NCBI GenBank assembly: GCA_036267155.1
Contig: DATAWP010000022.1
Coordinates: forward strand, 1-64,000
Origin: PALSA-1353 sp036267155
GTDB lineage: Bacteria; Planctomycetota; Phycisphaerae; Tepidisphaerales; Tepidisphaeraceae
Direction of reading: 5' to 3'
DNA: 64,000 nt
Under the pieces are notes generated by a model, which was not told where the DNA came from, did no database searches, and was given only the letters and a program-made list of their open reading frames with translations. Position 1 is the stretch's first letter. The number at the start of each line of letters is the position of its first letter. The position numbers and the translations under genes are program-made. This document shows positions 36,866-45,523 of this stretch, one piece after another.

Positions 36866-36938
36866 GGGCGATTAACTCAGCGGCTAGAGTGCCACCCTTA
36901 CAAGGTGGAAGTCAGGGGTTCGAATCCCTTATCGCCCA
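36866..36938 (+). tRNA. tRNA-Val, anticodon UAC
   Basis: A complete 73-nt cloverleaf. The acceptor stem GGGCGAT pairs with ATCGCCC and discriminator A. The D arm is ACTC/GAGT. The anticodon stem CCACC/GGTGG closes the loop CTTACAA with anticodon TAC. The variable loop is followed by the T arm AGGGG-TTCGAAT-CCCTT (one G-U pair). CCA is not encoded. Two partial 5' copies lie upstream at 33358 and 34957. Confidence 0.97.
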
Positions 36939-37044
36939 TTTCTTTTCCATTGTCGTGACTTCCGCCGGGCGTCTAATTCTCGGCGAATCCATGTGAGACG
37001 GTCGTCAAAGCGCGTCGATCCTGCGGGAGGACCTCAGTAACTTC

Positions 37045-37062
37045 AATTTGACCCAAAACTTA
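37045..37062 (+). promoter_or_regulatory. Possible relic of the shared upstream block (copy C)
   Basis: AATTTGACCCAAAACTTA resembles the end of the conserved blocks A and B (AATTCGACCCGAAATGTA). It lies about 200 nt before the PEP-CTERM gene at 37269. The match is short and may be chance. Confidence 0.25.
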
Positions 37063-37268
37063 CGTCTCTGCCACAAATCGACCACAATCGCCAAATAGCC
37101 GGTCCACGCCAAAATACGGGCCATACCAGCTCTACACCTTGTTTAGATTAATATGATTTTACTCGTATTTTAATCTTGCTTTGTCGCGATCTAGGGTTAA
37201 GCTACCAGCGCCGGGAAAGACATTTATACCACTTTACTTGACCGGCACCATTTTGGAGCGAGGGAGAA

Positions 37269-37928
37269 ATGCGAATCATTCACACTTCAGTTGCAAGAAT
37301 ATCCGGCAAACCAAAGGCGATTGCATCCATGGCTGCGATGCTTTGTGGGAGCGTAGCGATGCTGACCACATCGGCTCAAGCCGGACTGATCATTCCTGGG
37401 CCTTACAGCAGCTTTGGCAGCGCCGGAAACGCCACGGCCACCGTCATCAGCGCTCCCCCCAACTTCGACATCACCAGCGCCGCTAAATCGTTCACCTCGG
37501 TTGGGCCGCTGGATTTCCAGTTTGTCGTAACGCCGAGTGGCGGAGTCACAACCTACTTCGTGACAGAAGGCGTCACCAACAATACGGGTGTGACCTGGAC
37601 GGATTATCACGAGCAGCTTGGCACCGGCGTGGATGGCAATTTTGTACTTGGCAGCCCAGTCGAATTTGTCGTGCCGCCGGATTTGACCTATACCAACCCG
37701 TCTTTTCCCACCCGCTCGGTGACAACGTCCGACATCGACTACACCGGCGGCGATGTTCTCCCGGGCCAGGCGATCTCGCTTACGCTTTCGATCGTGGTCC
37801 CCGACATCCCCACCGGCGGAACTTATGATTTCACTCTGCGGCAATTTCCGACCGTTCCCGAACCCGCGACCTTGGGTCTAATCGCGGTCGGATCGATCGG
37901 CCTCCTCGCTCGTCGCCGACGACACTGA
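37269..37928 (+). CDS. PEP-CTERM sorting domain protein of unknown function
   Basis: A 219-residue secreted protein with a signal peptide that ends around TTSAQA (residues 33-38). A single beta-rich domain follows (FQFVVTPSGGVTTYFVTEGV near 77, TDYHEQLGTGVDGNF near 105), then a textbook PEP-CTERM anchor: TVPEPATLGLIAVGSIGLLA and the basic end RRRRH. GAGCGAGGGAGAA before the ATG is a good ribosome binding site. The domain itself is not one I can name. Likely substrate of the exosortase encoded at 53747-55273. Confidence 0.85.
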   Translation: MRIIHTSVARISGKPKAIASMAAMLCGSVAMLTTSAQAGLIIPGPYSSFGSAGNATATVISAPPNFDITSAAKSFTSVGPLDFQFVVTPSGGVTTYFVTEGVTNNTGVTWTDYHEQLGTGVDGNFVLGSPVEFVVPPDLTYTNPSFPTRSVTTSDIDYTGGDVLPGQAISLTLSIVVPDIPTGGTYDFTLRQFPTVPEPATLGLIAVGSIGLLARRRRH

Positions 37929-37957
37929 TGTTGTCGCTTCTATTATTGTTGTCGCTT

Positions 37958-38521
37958 CTATGACTTGATGATCTTGGCCATTGCGGCTTCGGACGCCGCG
38001 ATGATCGCCTTTGCGTCAATTGGACCGTCATATCGTCGGCCATTAATGAACAGGGTGGGGGTTTTTCTCACGCCGCTGTGACGCCCGCTGTTAAAATCCG
38101 TGCTGATTCGCAATCGATGCTTTTCCTGTGATCGGCTGGTTTCAAATCTGTAGATCTCCAGGCCCAGCGTCAGTGCGAGGTGGCTCAGGTCAATTTCCGC
38201 AAGCTCTTTTTGGTGCTGGAATAGCGCCTCGTGCATTTCCCAGAATTTTCCCTGATCGGCGGCCGCTTCCGCGGCCTCGGCTGCGGTGCTGGCGTGCGGG
38301 TGAATCGAACTCTGCGGGAAGTGCCGAAATACAAAACACAGGCGGTTCCCAAGCTTATGCTGAACCTCTTTCACGACCGGAACGGCGTTCAGGCACGTTG
38401 GGCATTCATAATCGCCGTATTCAACGATGGTAATCGACGCGGTGTACGATCCGAGAGCATGATCCCGTTCCGTCACCGGGTCGGTCAGATCATCGCTATC
38501 CGTTTTCGATAAAGCATCCAT
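37958..38521 (-). CDS. DsbA-family thioredoxin-fold protein
   Basis: A 187-residue protein of the DsbA/FrnE thioredoxin-like family (DSBA_4 type). The redox motif CPTC sits in VEYGDYECPTCLNAVPVVKE near residue 37; other family features are RHFPQSSIHPHASTAAEAAE near 66 and GVRKTPTLFINGRRY near 150 with the cis-Pro (TPT). There is no signal peptide, so a cytoplasmic role is likely. It is divergent from a CNB/thioredoxin-reductase fusion with 111 bp between start codons, suggesting a redox pair. A short tandem TTGTCGCTTCTAT repeat lies just past its 3' end (37931-37962). Confidence 0.85.
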   Translation of the reverse strand: MDALSKTDSDDLTDPVTERDHALGSYTASITIVEYGDYECPTCLNAVPVVKEVQHKLGNRLCFVFRHFPQSSIHPHASTAAEAAEAAADQGKFWEMHEALFQHQKELAEIDLSHLALTLGLEIYRFETSRSQEKHRLRISTDFNSGRHSGVRKTPTLFINGRRYDGPIDAKAIIAASEAAMAKIIKS

Positions 38522-38632
38522 CGGGTCCTCTCGCTTTCAAGCGTATCGTAGCAGGGCTGGTCTGAAGGATTCCATGATTGCGCTGCAGTCGGTAAAAATC
38601 CCTGCGGGGGACTTCGGAGATAGAATAGGGTC

Positions 38633-40315
38633 ATGGCTGACACCTCAACATCAAAATCGGACCAGATCGCCTTCCCACGGCTTGACGAAAGCGAACTGGC
38701 GGCCCTGAAGCCGCTGGCCGTTCCCTGTTTCTTCGAAGACGGGCAAACGGTTTTTCACGTGGGCGATGCGGATACCGATCTGTTCGTCGTCGAATCGGGC
38801 GCAATCGAAGTATTGAACCCTTCGAATGAAAATCGGCACATCGCCACGCACGGTCCCGGCGATTTTTCCGGAGACATCGACGTGCTGACCCGCAGGCCCA
38901 TCATCGTGAACGGCGTGGCGCGCGGCCAAACCCATTTGATGCGCGTGACGGGCGGGCGATTGCGCGAAGTGCTGAACAAGTTGCCGAAGATCAGCGAAAA
39001 ACTGCTGATCGCCTTTCAGGAACGGCGCCGGCTTCTGACCGAGGCGGGCTTGCTGGGTTTGAGGGTGGTGGGTCCCGGTAAATGCCGCGACACGACGGCG
39101 GTGCGCGAATTCCTGTTCAGAAACTTTATTCCATTTACCTGGTATGATTCCGCATCCGAAGAGGGCTCAAGGCTGATGGCAAGCTGGGGCTCGCCGAAAA
39201 AAACACCCGTCATCGAATGCGGCCACGGTCAGCTCCTGATCAACCCCGGGCTTCGGGAATTGGCGCGCGGCGCCGGCGTCTGGCGCAGTTGTCCGACCGA
39301 ACCTGTGGATCTGGCCGTCATCGGCGCCGGGCCCGCGGGAATGACCGCCGCGGTGTACGCCGCATCGGAAGGCATTTCCACGATCGTGCTCGACCGGCTC
39401 GGCCCCGGCGGCCAGGCCGCGGGATCGTCAAAGATCGAAAACTTCATCGGCTTTCCCAGCGGGTTGTCCGGTGCGGAACTGGCAACGCGCAGCGTGCTGC
39501 AGATGCTCAAATTCGGAGCCAAGATCGCCGCCCCGGTGACCGTCGAGCGAATCGAGCCCAGCCCGTCGCCGGATGGTTATCACATGCTGCAACTTGACTG
39601 CGGAACGGCGCTTCGCGCCCGCACCGTGCTGATCGCCGCCGGCGTGCGCTGGCGAAAGCTGGAAGCCGATGGCGCGGAACGATTCGAAGGATCGGGAATT
39701 CATTACGCCTGCACATCGGTTGAAGCGATGCTCTACGACAAGCAGGATGTCGCCGTCGTCGGGGCCGGAAACTCCGCCGGACAGGCGGCGATGTTTCTGG
39801 CCGACTGCTGCCACGATCGGCGCGTCCACCTGCTGGTGCGGCGGCGGCTGGGGCCGGGAATGTCCGAGTATCTGGTCGGCCGCATTCGAGCCGCGGCCAA
39901 CATCTCCGTGCATGAGGGCGTGGAGATCGCGGCTGTGAATGGCCAGCGGCGATTGGAAAGCGTCGCCTTGCGGACGTTCAATCCGGATGGCGATTCGCCG
40001 AAAAAAGATGATGCTTCCGAAACCTTGCGCATCTCCGCCGCATTTGTTTTCATCGGCGCGGAGCCAGGATGCGCCTGGCTTCCGGAAAAGATCGCGCGGG
40101 ACAAGCTCGGGTACATCCTCGCCGGCGCCGACGCCCTGCGGTCAGGCCGCTGGCCGCTGAAGGATCGTGAGCCGTGCCCCCTGGAGACCACCGTGCCCGG
40201 AATTCTCGCGGCCGGCGATATCCGCGCGGGTTCCACGAAGCGAGTCGGCTTCGCCGTGGGAGATGGATCGCTGGCGGTGACGTGCGTTCACAAGCTGACG
40301 GCCATCCGCAGTTAG
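38633..40315 (+). CDS. Cyclic-nucleotide-binding domain fused to thioredoxin-reductase-like flavoprotein
   Basis: A 560-residue fusion. Residues 15-130 form a cyclic-nucleotide-binding (cNMP) domain (FEDGQTVFHVGDADTDLFVV, then GDFSGDIDVLTRRP). Residues 140-215 look like a thioredoxin/glutaredoxin-type linker. Residues 225-555 are a pyridine-nucleotide disulfide oxidoreductase: FAD GxGxxG in LAVIGAGPAGMTAAVYAASE near 230, NAD(P) motif in DVAVVGAGNSAGQAAMFLA near 375, and TTVPGILAAGDIRAGSTKRV near 520. The redox CxxC expected in SGIHYACTSVEA is reduced to one Cys (ACTS). Such fusions are known; the missing Cys pair suggests a non-thioredoxin partner. Confidence 0.85.
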   Translation: MADTSTSKSDQIAFPRLDESELAALKPLAVPCFFEDGQTVFHVGDADTDLFVVESGAIEVLNPSNENRHIATHGPGDFSGDIDVLTRRPIIVNGVARGQTHLMRVTGGRLREVLNKLPKISEKLLIAFQERRRLLTEAGLLGLRVVGPGKCRDTTAVREFLFRNFIPFTWYDSASEEGSRLMASWGSPKKTPVIECGHGQLLINPGLRELARGAGVWRSCPTEPVDLAVIGAGPAGMTAAVYAASEGISTIVLDRLGPGGQAAGSSKIENFIGFPSGLSGAELATRSVLQMLKFGAKIAAPVTVERIEPSPSPDGYHMLQLDCGTALRARTVLIAAGVRWRKLEADGAERFEGSGIHYACTSVEAMLYDKQDVAVVGAGNSAGQAAMFLADCCHDRRVHLLVRRRLGPGMSEYLVGRIRAAANISVHEGVEIAAVNGQRRLESVALRTFNPDGDSPKKDDASETLRISAAFVFIGAEPGCAWLPEKIARDKLGYILAGADALRSGRWPLKDREPCPLETTVPGILAAGDIRAGSTKRVGFAVGDGSLAVTCVHKLTAIRS

Positions 40316-40332
40316 CAAGAATCCCGCCGCGG

Positions 40333-41328
40333 TCACTCCGCTTTCGCCTCGCGCGTCATCAGCCTCGTGAGCGCTCCGATCACATCCATCCCCTCGAACA
40401 GCACCGCGTGCACCGCCTCTGTGATTGGCATCTCCACATTGTATTTGATCGACAATTCCCGCACGCTGCGCGTGGTGGGCACGCCCTCGGCTATGCCGTC
40501 CATGCTCCCTAAAATGTCCTGCAATTTCCGGCCCTTGCCCACCTGCTCGCCGACGGTGCGGTTACGGCCTTCGGGGCTGACGCAGGTTGTGATCAAATCG
40601 CCCAGGCCAGCAAGGCCCTGGAACGTCGATTCCTGCGCCCCCATCGCCATGCCCAATCGCGTGATCTCCACCAACCCGCGCGTCACCAGTGCCGCCTTGG
40701 CGTTGTTGCCCGCGGCTAGTCCATCCAGAATTCCCGCGGCGATGGCGATCACGTTCTTCGTCGCCCCGGCCAGTTCCGTGCCAATCACATCGGAATTGGT
40801 ATAGACGCGAAACCACTGGGTCGAAAAATCCTCCTGAATTCGCTGGGCCAATTCCGCATCCTCCGCGGCCGCCACGGCCGTGGCGGGGAGATATCGCGCC
40901 AGTTCCGCCGCAATGTTCGGCCCCGACAGCGCCGCCAATCCGCGCCCGCGTCCCACCACATCCTGGATGATCTGCGTCGGCCGCATCAGCGTTTGATTCT
41001 CAATCCCCTTGGCCACTGAAATAATTGGAACGCGAATCGGCACATACTGGGCCAGCCGCTTCCAGACGCCGCGCATGTATTGCGTTGGGACCGCGGAGAG
41101 AATCAGCGTGCATCCCTCGAAACATTCCGCATCGTTGGCCGTGAGCCGAACATTCCGCGGCAACTTCACGCCGGGCAGAAGGCGTTGATTCTCCCGGTTC
41201 TGAATCAGCCGATTGATCGATTCCTCGAAAACCCCCCAGAGCGTGACGTCGTGCCCGCCCTGGCTCAGCAGAAGCGAGCAAACGGTCGCCATCGCCCCGT
41301 CGCCGACAATCGTCACCCGTTCGGACAT
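40333..41328 (-). CDS. gpsA: Glycerol-3-phosphate dehydrogenase [NAD(P)+]
   Basis: A 331-residue cytoplasmic enzyme that reduces dihydroxyacetone phosphate to sn-glycerol-3-phosphate for phospholipid synthesis. The Rossmann motif is at the start (VTIVGDGAMATVCSLLLSQG; the usual GxGxxG reads GDGAMA). ISVAKGIENQTLMRPTQII near 102, ALSGPNIAAELA near 133, ELAGATKNVIAIAAGILDGL near 184 (catalytic Lys), and GLAGLGDLITTCVSPEGRNR near 236 are all family motifs. Full length. Convergent with the CNB fusion gene, 17 bp apart. Confidence 0.95.
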   Translation of the reverse strand: MSERVTIVGDGAMATVCSLLLSQGGHDVTLWGVFEESINRLIQNRENQRLLPGVKLPRNVRLTANDAECFEGCTLILSAVPTQYMRGVWKRLAQYVPIRVPIISVAKGIENQTLMRPTQIIQDVVGRGRGLAALSGPNIAAELARYLPATAVAAAEDAELAQRIQEDFSTQWFRVYTNSDVIGTELAGATKNVIAIAAGILDGLAAGNNAKAALVTRGLVEITRLGMAMGAQESTFQGLAGLGDLITTCVSPEGRNRTVGEQVGKGRKLQDILGSMDGIAEGVPTTRSVRELSIKYNVEMPITEAVHAVLFEGMDVIGALTRLMTREAKAE

Positions 41329-41374
41329 GGGAACATCTTATTCGCTCATCTCATTCGCCGCGAGGCAATGCTCG

Positions 41375-41635
41375 CTACTTGTACACGCCACCCCGTGGCC
41401 CCACATGAGCGATAACGATCGTGTCGTTGGCCCGATCGTGAAGATAGATGACGCGGAGATCGCCGTGGCGCAGCCGGTGGAATCCCATCCATTCACCGGC
41501 CATTGGCTTCGTACCTGGCGTCGCGCCTGGATTTTTGGCCAATTCCTCGAGTTTGGCGAACAATTGAGCTTTGATTCGCGCGTCCATCCGCTTTAGGTAG
41601 CGCGCGGCGCGATTATGAACCACGAGTTTGGCCAT
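41375..41635 (-). CDS. RelE/ParE-family toxin
   Basis: An 86-residue basic protein beginning MAKLVVHNRAARYLKRMDAR. The RelE/ParE fold is indicated by AARYLKRMDARIKAQLFAKL, the GEWMGFHRLRHGDLRVIYLH strand pair and IVIAHVGPRGGVYK at the end. RelE-type members cut mRNA at the ribosome. It lies 4 nt after its antitoxin gene. An upstream in-frame start at 41737 would run into the antitoxin and was rejected. Confidence 0.85.
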   Translation of the reverse strand: MAKLVVHNRAARYLKRMDARIKAQLFAKLEELAKNPGATPGTKPMAGEWMGFHRLRHGDLRVIYLHDRANDTIVIAHVGPRGGVYK

Positions 41636-41639
41636 TGGA

Positions 41640-41840
41640 TCAAAGCGCCGACAGCGGTTTGAACGCGGGAGTGTTGCGGCGTTTCCAGTCACGACGCGTA
41701 GCGCGCAAATCACCTTTGGCTTTTGCGTCGAGATCAAGCCCCAGCGCCTCGCTCAACTCACAGAATTGCGCCCAAGAAATGATGACCTCCCGTGGCTTGC
41801 CCCGCTCATCCACGACGATCTTCTTTCGAATCGCAGTCAT
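41640..41840 (-). CDS. Antitoxin of the RelE/ParE pair
   Basis: A 66-residue charged protein beginning MTAIRKKIVVDERGKPREVI. The phrase VVDExGKPxEVIISWxQFxELxExLG is typical of the short antitoxins found with this RelE/ParE group. Encoded 4 nt before the toxin. The upstream in-frame extension would overlap the hexosaminidase gene on the same strand and was rejected. Confidence 0.75.
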   Translation of the reverse strand: MTAIRKKIVVDERGKPREVIISWAQFCELSEALGLDLDAKAKGDLRATRRDWKRRNTPAFKPLSAL

Positions 41841-41860
41841 GCTCGGACGATACCACCAAG

Positions 41861-43567
41861 CTATTGCGGCGACAATGGTAGTGCTGCTGGACGAAGCAGT
41901 CTGCCCACGCTTTCCTCCAATCCACCTGGCCGATTTCGTGCCAGCCAGGATTGCCGGTGCACTTGGACAATCTGCTCCAATTCCGCCGGCGTCGCGTCGC
42001 CCCGCCCCTTTCGGCACGCGTATCGAAGCATCGCCCCGGCGTTGGCAAATTCGGATTTAATCAACTCCGCATCCTCGCGGTACATTTTCGACAGATGGAT
42101 TTTCCGAATTGCCGATTCGGTCGCCGCTTCCGCCCGTTCCAGGCCGTCTTGGGTAATTCCGTCCATCGGATCGCCGTGCGTGGACGATGGCGCGAGAATG
42201 CCGAATAACGCGGATCGATTCGGAATCAATTTTCCCACCGCCTTGTACACATTTCCCAGCTCGCATGCGGCGGTCCCCATTATCCCGGCCGCATCTTCGA
42301 AGGCGTGCACATCCAGCATCCGCGCCAGCGGCAAATCCCGGTTGGATTCCAAGCACCAACTTATCCCCGCGCCCGCAGCCAGGCCGGCGTAAGTCAAGGG
42401 CAGATATTGCAAATGCCCGTAGTCACCCCAATCGGTGTTCAGATACCCGCTGGCCCTGTGGGCCAATCCCGCCTGTGCCGCGGCGCACTGGTTGGCCAGC
42501 ATGTTGTCGGTGCGGCCGGCGATGCTGCACCAACTGCTCGTGCCGGGACAAACGTAAAATTCCAGGCCGCTTTCGCTGAATTGGCGGGTCTCGGCGTCAA
42601 ACGGATGCTCCGCTTCGTATCCCCAGTTCAGCGCGATTAGATCCTTTGGCAACTGCTGGATCAATTTCGGCTCGTGCAAAACGATGTCGCCCCAGAACAT
42701 CGTCCGGCGCCCCTGCCGAGCCGCCAACTCACGCACCTGGCAAATGAAATCCACGTATACCTGATGCACGCTGCGCTTGCGGCATTCCTCGGCGCTGCGG
42801 CCCTGGCCGATGTCGAACGTCTCATCGCATCCGACGTTGAACAATCCGCTGGAAAAATTCGGCAGGAGCTGCGAATACAGATCACTCAGCAATTCCAGGC
42901 TTCGCGGATCGGTGGGGCAAAGACTGAACGGCCCGGTCCATCGAAATCCCCACGGCGTGTCCGCCCCGTCCGGCGCTTCGGCCAGCGGCAAATAACGTGG
43001 ATGCCGCAGCCAACGCTCCATGTGCCCGAAACTGTTCTGGTTCGGGACCAGTTCGATGAACCGCGCTTTGCAGAATTCGTCGAGCCGGCGGATTTCCTCT
43101 CCCGTCATGGGACTGGCATCGCGCCACACTTCCTCATGTCCCGCATAGGCGAACGTGTGCTCGATGTAAAGCTGAAGATGATTGATCTTCCATTCGGCCA
43201 ATCGATCTATGAGGTTCATTAGCGTGGCCATGGTCGGAACTTTGCAGCGGCTGATGTCGAGCATCACCCCGCGCACGGGAAAATCCGGCCAATCCTCGAT
43301 CTGGACGCACGGCAGCGCAGCGGGGAACTGCCGTCGAATCTGCATGAGCGTTTGCCGCGCATAAAAACTTCCCGCGGCGTCGTGGGCGATGATGCGGCAA
43401 ATCTCCGGCGTGATGGAAATACGATACCCCTGCGGCCGCGCGACCGACGAATCGATTTTCTCTTCCACCACGACGTTGCCGTGCCCCGCAAGCCGCTCGA
43501 TCCGCCGCACCGCGGGCAACAGCACTATGGGATCGGCATCGGCGGGATCGGCATCGGCGTTCATCAT
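41861..43567 (-). CDS. Beta-N-acetylhexosaminidase-like glycoside hydrolase, family GH20
   Basis: A 568-residue protein. An N-terminal GH20b-like domain (residues 1-95, with SFYARQTLMQIRRQFPA near 67) is followed by the catalytic barrel: DFPVRGVMLDISRCKVPTMA near 95, the substrate-binding NQNSFGHMERWLRHP near 175, and the catalytic Asp-Glu pair in FNVGCDETFDIGQG near 247. The C-terminal part holds GYLNTDWGDYGHLQYLPLTY near 370. The family removes terminal GlcNAc or GalNAc. No signal peptide is visible, so a cytoplasmic role in recycling is possible. The N-terminus has a small DNA repeat coding DADPADADP. Confidence 0.9.
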   Translation of the reverse strand: MMNADADPADADPIVLLPAVRRIERLAGHGNVVVEEKIDSSVARPQGYRISITPEICRIIAHDAAGSFYARQTLMQIRRQFPAALPCVQIEDWPDFPVRGVMLDISRCKVPTMATLMNLIDRLAEWKINHLQLYIEHTFAYAGHEEVWRDASPMTGEEIRRLDEFCKARFIELVPNQNSFGHMERWLRHPRYLPLAEAPDGADTPWGFRWTGPFSLCPTDPRSLELLSDLYSQLLPNFSSGLFNVGCDETFDIGQGRSAEECRKRSVHQVYVDFICQVRELAARQGRRTMFWGDIVLHEPKLIQQLPKDLIALNWGYEAEHPFDAETRQFSESGLEFYVCPGTSSWCSIAGRTDNMLANQCAAAQAGLAHRASGYLNTDWGDYGHLQYLPLTYAGLAAGAGISWCLESNRDLPLARMLDVHAFEDAAGIMGTAACELGNVYKAVGKLIPNRSALFGILAPSSTHGDPMDGITQDGLERAEAATESAIRKIHLSKMYREDAELIKSEFANAGAMLRYACRKGRGDATPAELEQIVQVHRQSWLARNRPGGLEESVGRLLRPAALPLSPQ

Positions 43568-43980
43568 GGTCGCGCCGGCGAAGCTACCTGATTCGCAGTT
43601 GCGCGACCATGCCGGCGAAGCGAAACAGCCGGTTATCGGACGGGCAAACCGACCCGAGCAGCTATGTTCGGCACAACCAGATTAAACCGGCCATAGTTGA
43701 AACAAACATCTCCCGATTGCCCACCATTTTCCCGCGACGACGCGATTTTGCTCGCATACTCAACATGAATCGGCCGCCTTAGCTCGATGTAGTCGATTCG
43801 CAGTGTCGCGATTTTGGAAATGATAGTCGCTTTTTAGCAAGCCATAATCTATTGTAAATAATGGGGTTATCAAAAAATAGATGGTGTTTCCTGTCGCAAT
43901 TGATGTATGCTTCCGGTGTCCATGCGGGTTTGTCCGGGTGCAGGCCTGTATTGGGCGGCGGAATTCAACGGAGAGAGAAT
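43568..43980 (+). other. Upstream region of a PEP-CTERM gene, with block-like motif D
   Basis: About 410 bp without a gene. Two partial copies of CCGGCGAAGC lie near 43577 and 43611. CTCGATGTAGTCGATTCG at 43783-43800 resembles part of conserved block A (CCTATGTAGTCCTGATTCG). An AT-rich stretch (43825-43865) could hold the promoter. GGAGAGAG precedes the ATG at 43981. Confidence 0.4.
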
Positions 43981-44817
43981 ATGCGTCGCACTATTTCGGC
44001 TGGAACAAATAGATCGAATTCGACGCGGCGGGGGAAAATCATCCTCGCGGCGGTGGTGGCATCCGCGTTCGGTTTGCCGTCGGCGCTCAGAGCGTCGGTG
44101 GTGACCTTCGCGCAGTTCGAACAGAACACCGGCTCGTCGAATGCCAATGTCTTCGCGTACCTTGACAACGGCGCCAACAGCGATGCCGAACTCGTCACGG
44201 ATCCTTCCGGCGACGTTGGCGGCAGTATCCCGGTGACGTTCACTTATCTTTCCCAGGCCGGCCTCCCAGCGGATCTCCAGGGCCCGCAAGCGGCGACGCT
44301 CACCCTGATGTCCAGCACGACTGAGGCGGTACTCCCCTCCTTCCCTTTCGACTACCAAGAGTTCGACGATTCCGGCGCATTGCCTGACGTTTTGACCATC
44401 ACCCGCGATACCCCGGCCGCGGAGGGCGGCGGTTCTCGCACCAATCTCCTGACGGTGGACTTTATCGGCGTGTTGGACGGTGTCGGTGGCGGAACCAACC
44501 CGAATTTGATCGCAGGCGCCAGCGACGGCGGCGGTTTGGCGGTCGCGTACAGCTCGGATTTCCTGAACTTCGGTTTAGACGCCGCGGCGGACTTAAATGT
44601 GGCCTTCACGTCCTGGACAACTGACTCCGACGGCAATGGCCTGGAACTATCCGGGGACCAATATTTTGCCTCCGCGGCGGCCGCGGGCGCTGGGACTTTT
44701 GACGTGAACCCGGCATCCGTCACGATCCTTCCGGAGCCGGCTACGCTGGCTCTGGCAGCGACGGCGTTGCTGCCGATGCTGCTCCACCGCCGCCGTCGCT
44801 CCAAACGCTCCGCCTGA
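43981..44817 (+). CDS. PEP-CTERM sorting domain protein of unknown function
   Basis: A 278-residue secreted protein. A long basic N-region and hydrophobic core (RRGKIILAAVVASAFGLPSA) form the signal peptide, with cleavage near LRAS. The mature part is beta-rich and acidic (SVVTFAQFEQNTGSSNANVF, VDFIGVLDGVGGGTNPN, SSDFLNFGLDAAADLNVAF). It ends in a PEP-CTERM anchor, ILPEPATLALAATALLPM, and the basic tail RRRRSKRSA. An in-frame extension to 43861 is not supported; GGAGAG before 43981 is. I cannot name the domain. Confidence 0.85.
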   Translation: MRRTISAGTNRSNSTRRGKIILAAVVASAFGLPSALRASVVTFAQFEQNTGSSNANVFAYLDNGANSDAELVTDPSGDVGGSIPVTFTYLSQAGLPADLQGPQAATLTLMSSTTEAVLPSFPFDYQEFDDSGALPDVLTITRDTPAAEGGGSRTNLLTVDFIGVLDGVGGGTNPNLIAGASDGGGLAVAYSSDFLNFGLDAAADLNVAFTSWTTDSDGNGLELSGDQYFASAAAAGAGTFDVNPASVTILPEPATLALAATALLPMLLHRRRRSKRSA

Positions 44818-44831
44818 GTAAAACCCCCCCG

Positions 44832-45290
44832 CTACCGTTGCAAATTGGCCAGCGCCCATTTCTCCAACCGATCCAGGGCCGCGGGCGCAACGGGGCTGGT
44901 AAATCCGGGATCGTTCGGATTGGCGGGGTTCTTCAAATTATGGCTTGTGCCCGCGATAATCGCCACAGCGTGGTGGTCCCCCTTGCGGGTCGTCAAGGCT
45001 GCATCCAGCGCTTTGGCATCGCGAGTTCAGGGTAAAGCGCGGCCAACCCCGGTGGCACATCCGAAGGCACCCGGTCGCTTTGGACAATCGCCCGGATGAT
45101 GCGGACGTTTTCGCCAAGAAAATGATCGGTCTACTGTGGCGTGGCGCCCTGGCGGGTGAGAAGATTTTTTAACTGTTCCGTGATGATGACATCCATCGAA
45201 TGGCCGGGTGTGCTGAGCAGGATCAGAAGGGCTGGTTGATCAGCGCCGGGAGTTGATTGCCATTGCGATCGGTTGGAGCGTTCCGGCCAG
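44832..45290 (-). pseudogene. Alpha/beta hydrolase C-terminal fragment, broken
   Basis: On the minus strand, pieces in different frames read PALLILLSTPGHSMDVIITE then QLKNLLTRQGATPQ and a stop, ENVRIIRAIVQSDRVPSDVP then PGLAALYPEL, and after a shift AALTTRKGDHHAVAIIAGTS followed by HNLKNPANP and APAALDRLEKWALANLQR with TAG at 44834-44832. This resembles the C-terminal half of a COG1073-like alpha/beta hydrolase: the segment before the catalytic Asp and the GTSHNL histidine. The internal stop, the frameshifts and the missing front half make it non-functional. Confidence 0.6.
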
Positions 45291-45451
45291 GCTTGTGCTG
45301 CCGGCGCGCTGAAATTTCACGAGCCGTTCGTGAGAAGGGGCCGCCGCACACAACGGCCAGAAGAGCAGGCCCATTAAAACTCCGAATGTTCGTGCGCGAA
45401 CCAGGTTTAACCTCTGCGATTGATATACACCCGGAGATTCGATCGGGTAAC

Positions 45452-45485
45452 AAAAAAGCGGCGCCGATTTTCAAATCGGCGCCGC
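45452..45485 (-). terminator. Rho-independent terminator of the exosortase/EPS operon
   Basis: GCGGCGCCGATTT at 45458-45470 pairs perfectly over 13 bp with 45473-45485 around a 2-nt loop. Read on the minus strand, the hairpin is followed by six T residues (45457-45452). It lies 38 bp after the stop of the tyrosine kinase gene. A very strong intrinsic terminator. Confidence 0.93.
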
Positions 45486-45523
45486 GTGTGTTTTCCTGGA
45501 CCATCGATTGAGACGTCGCGTAA

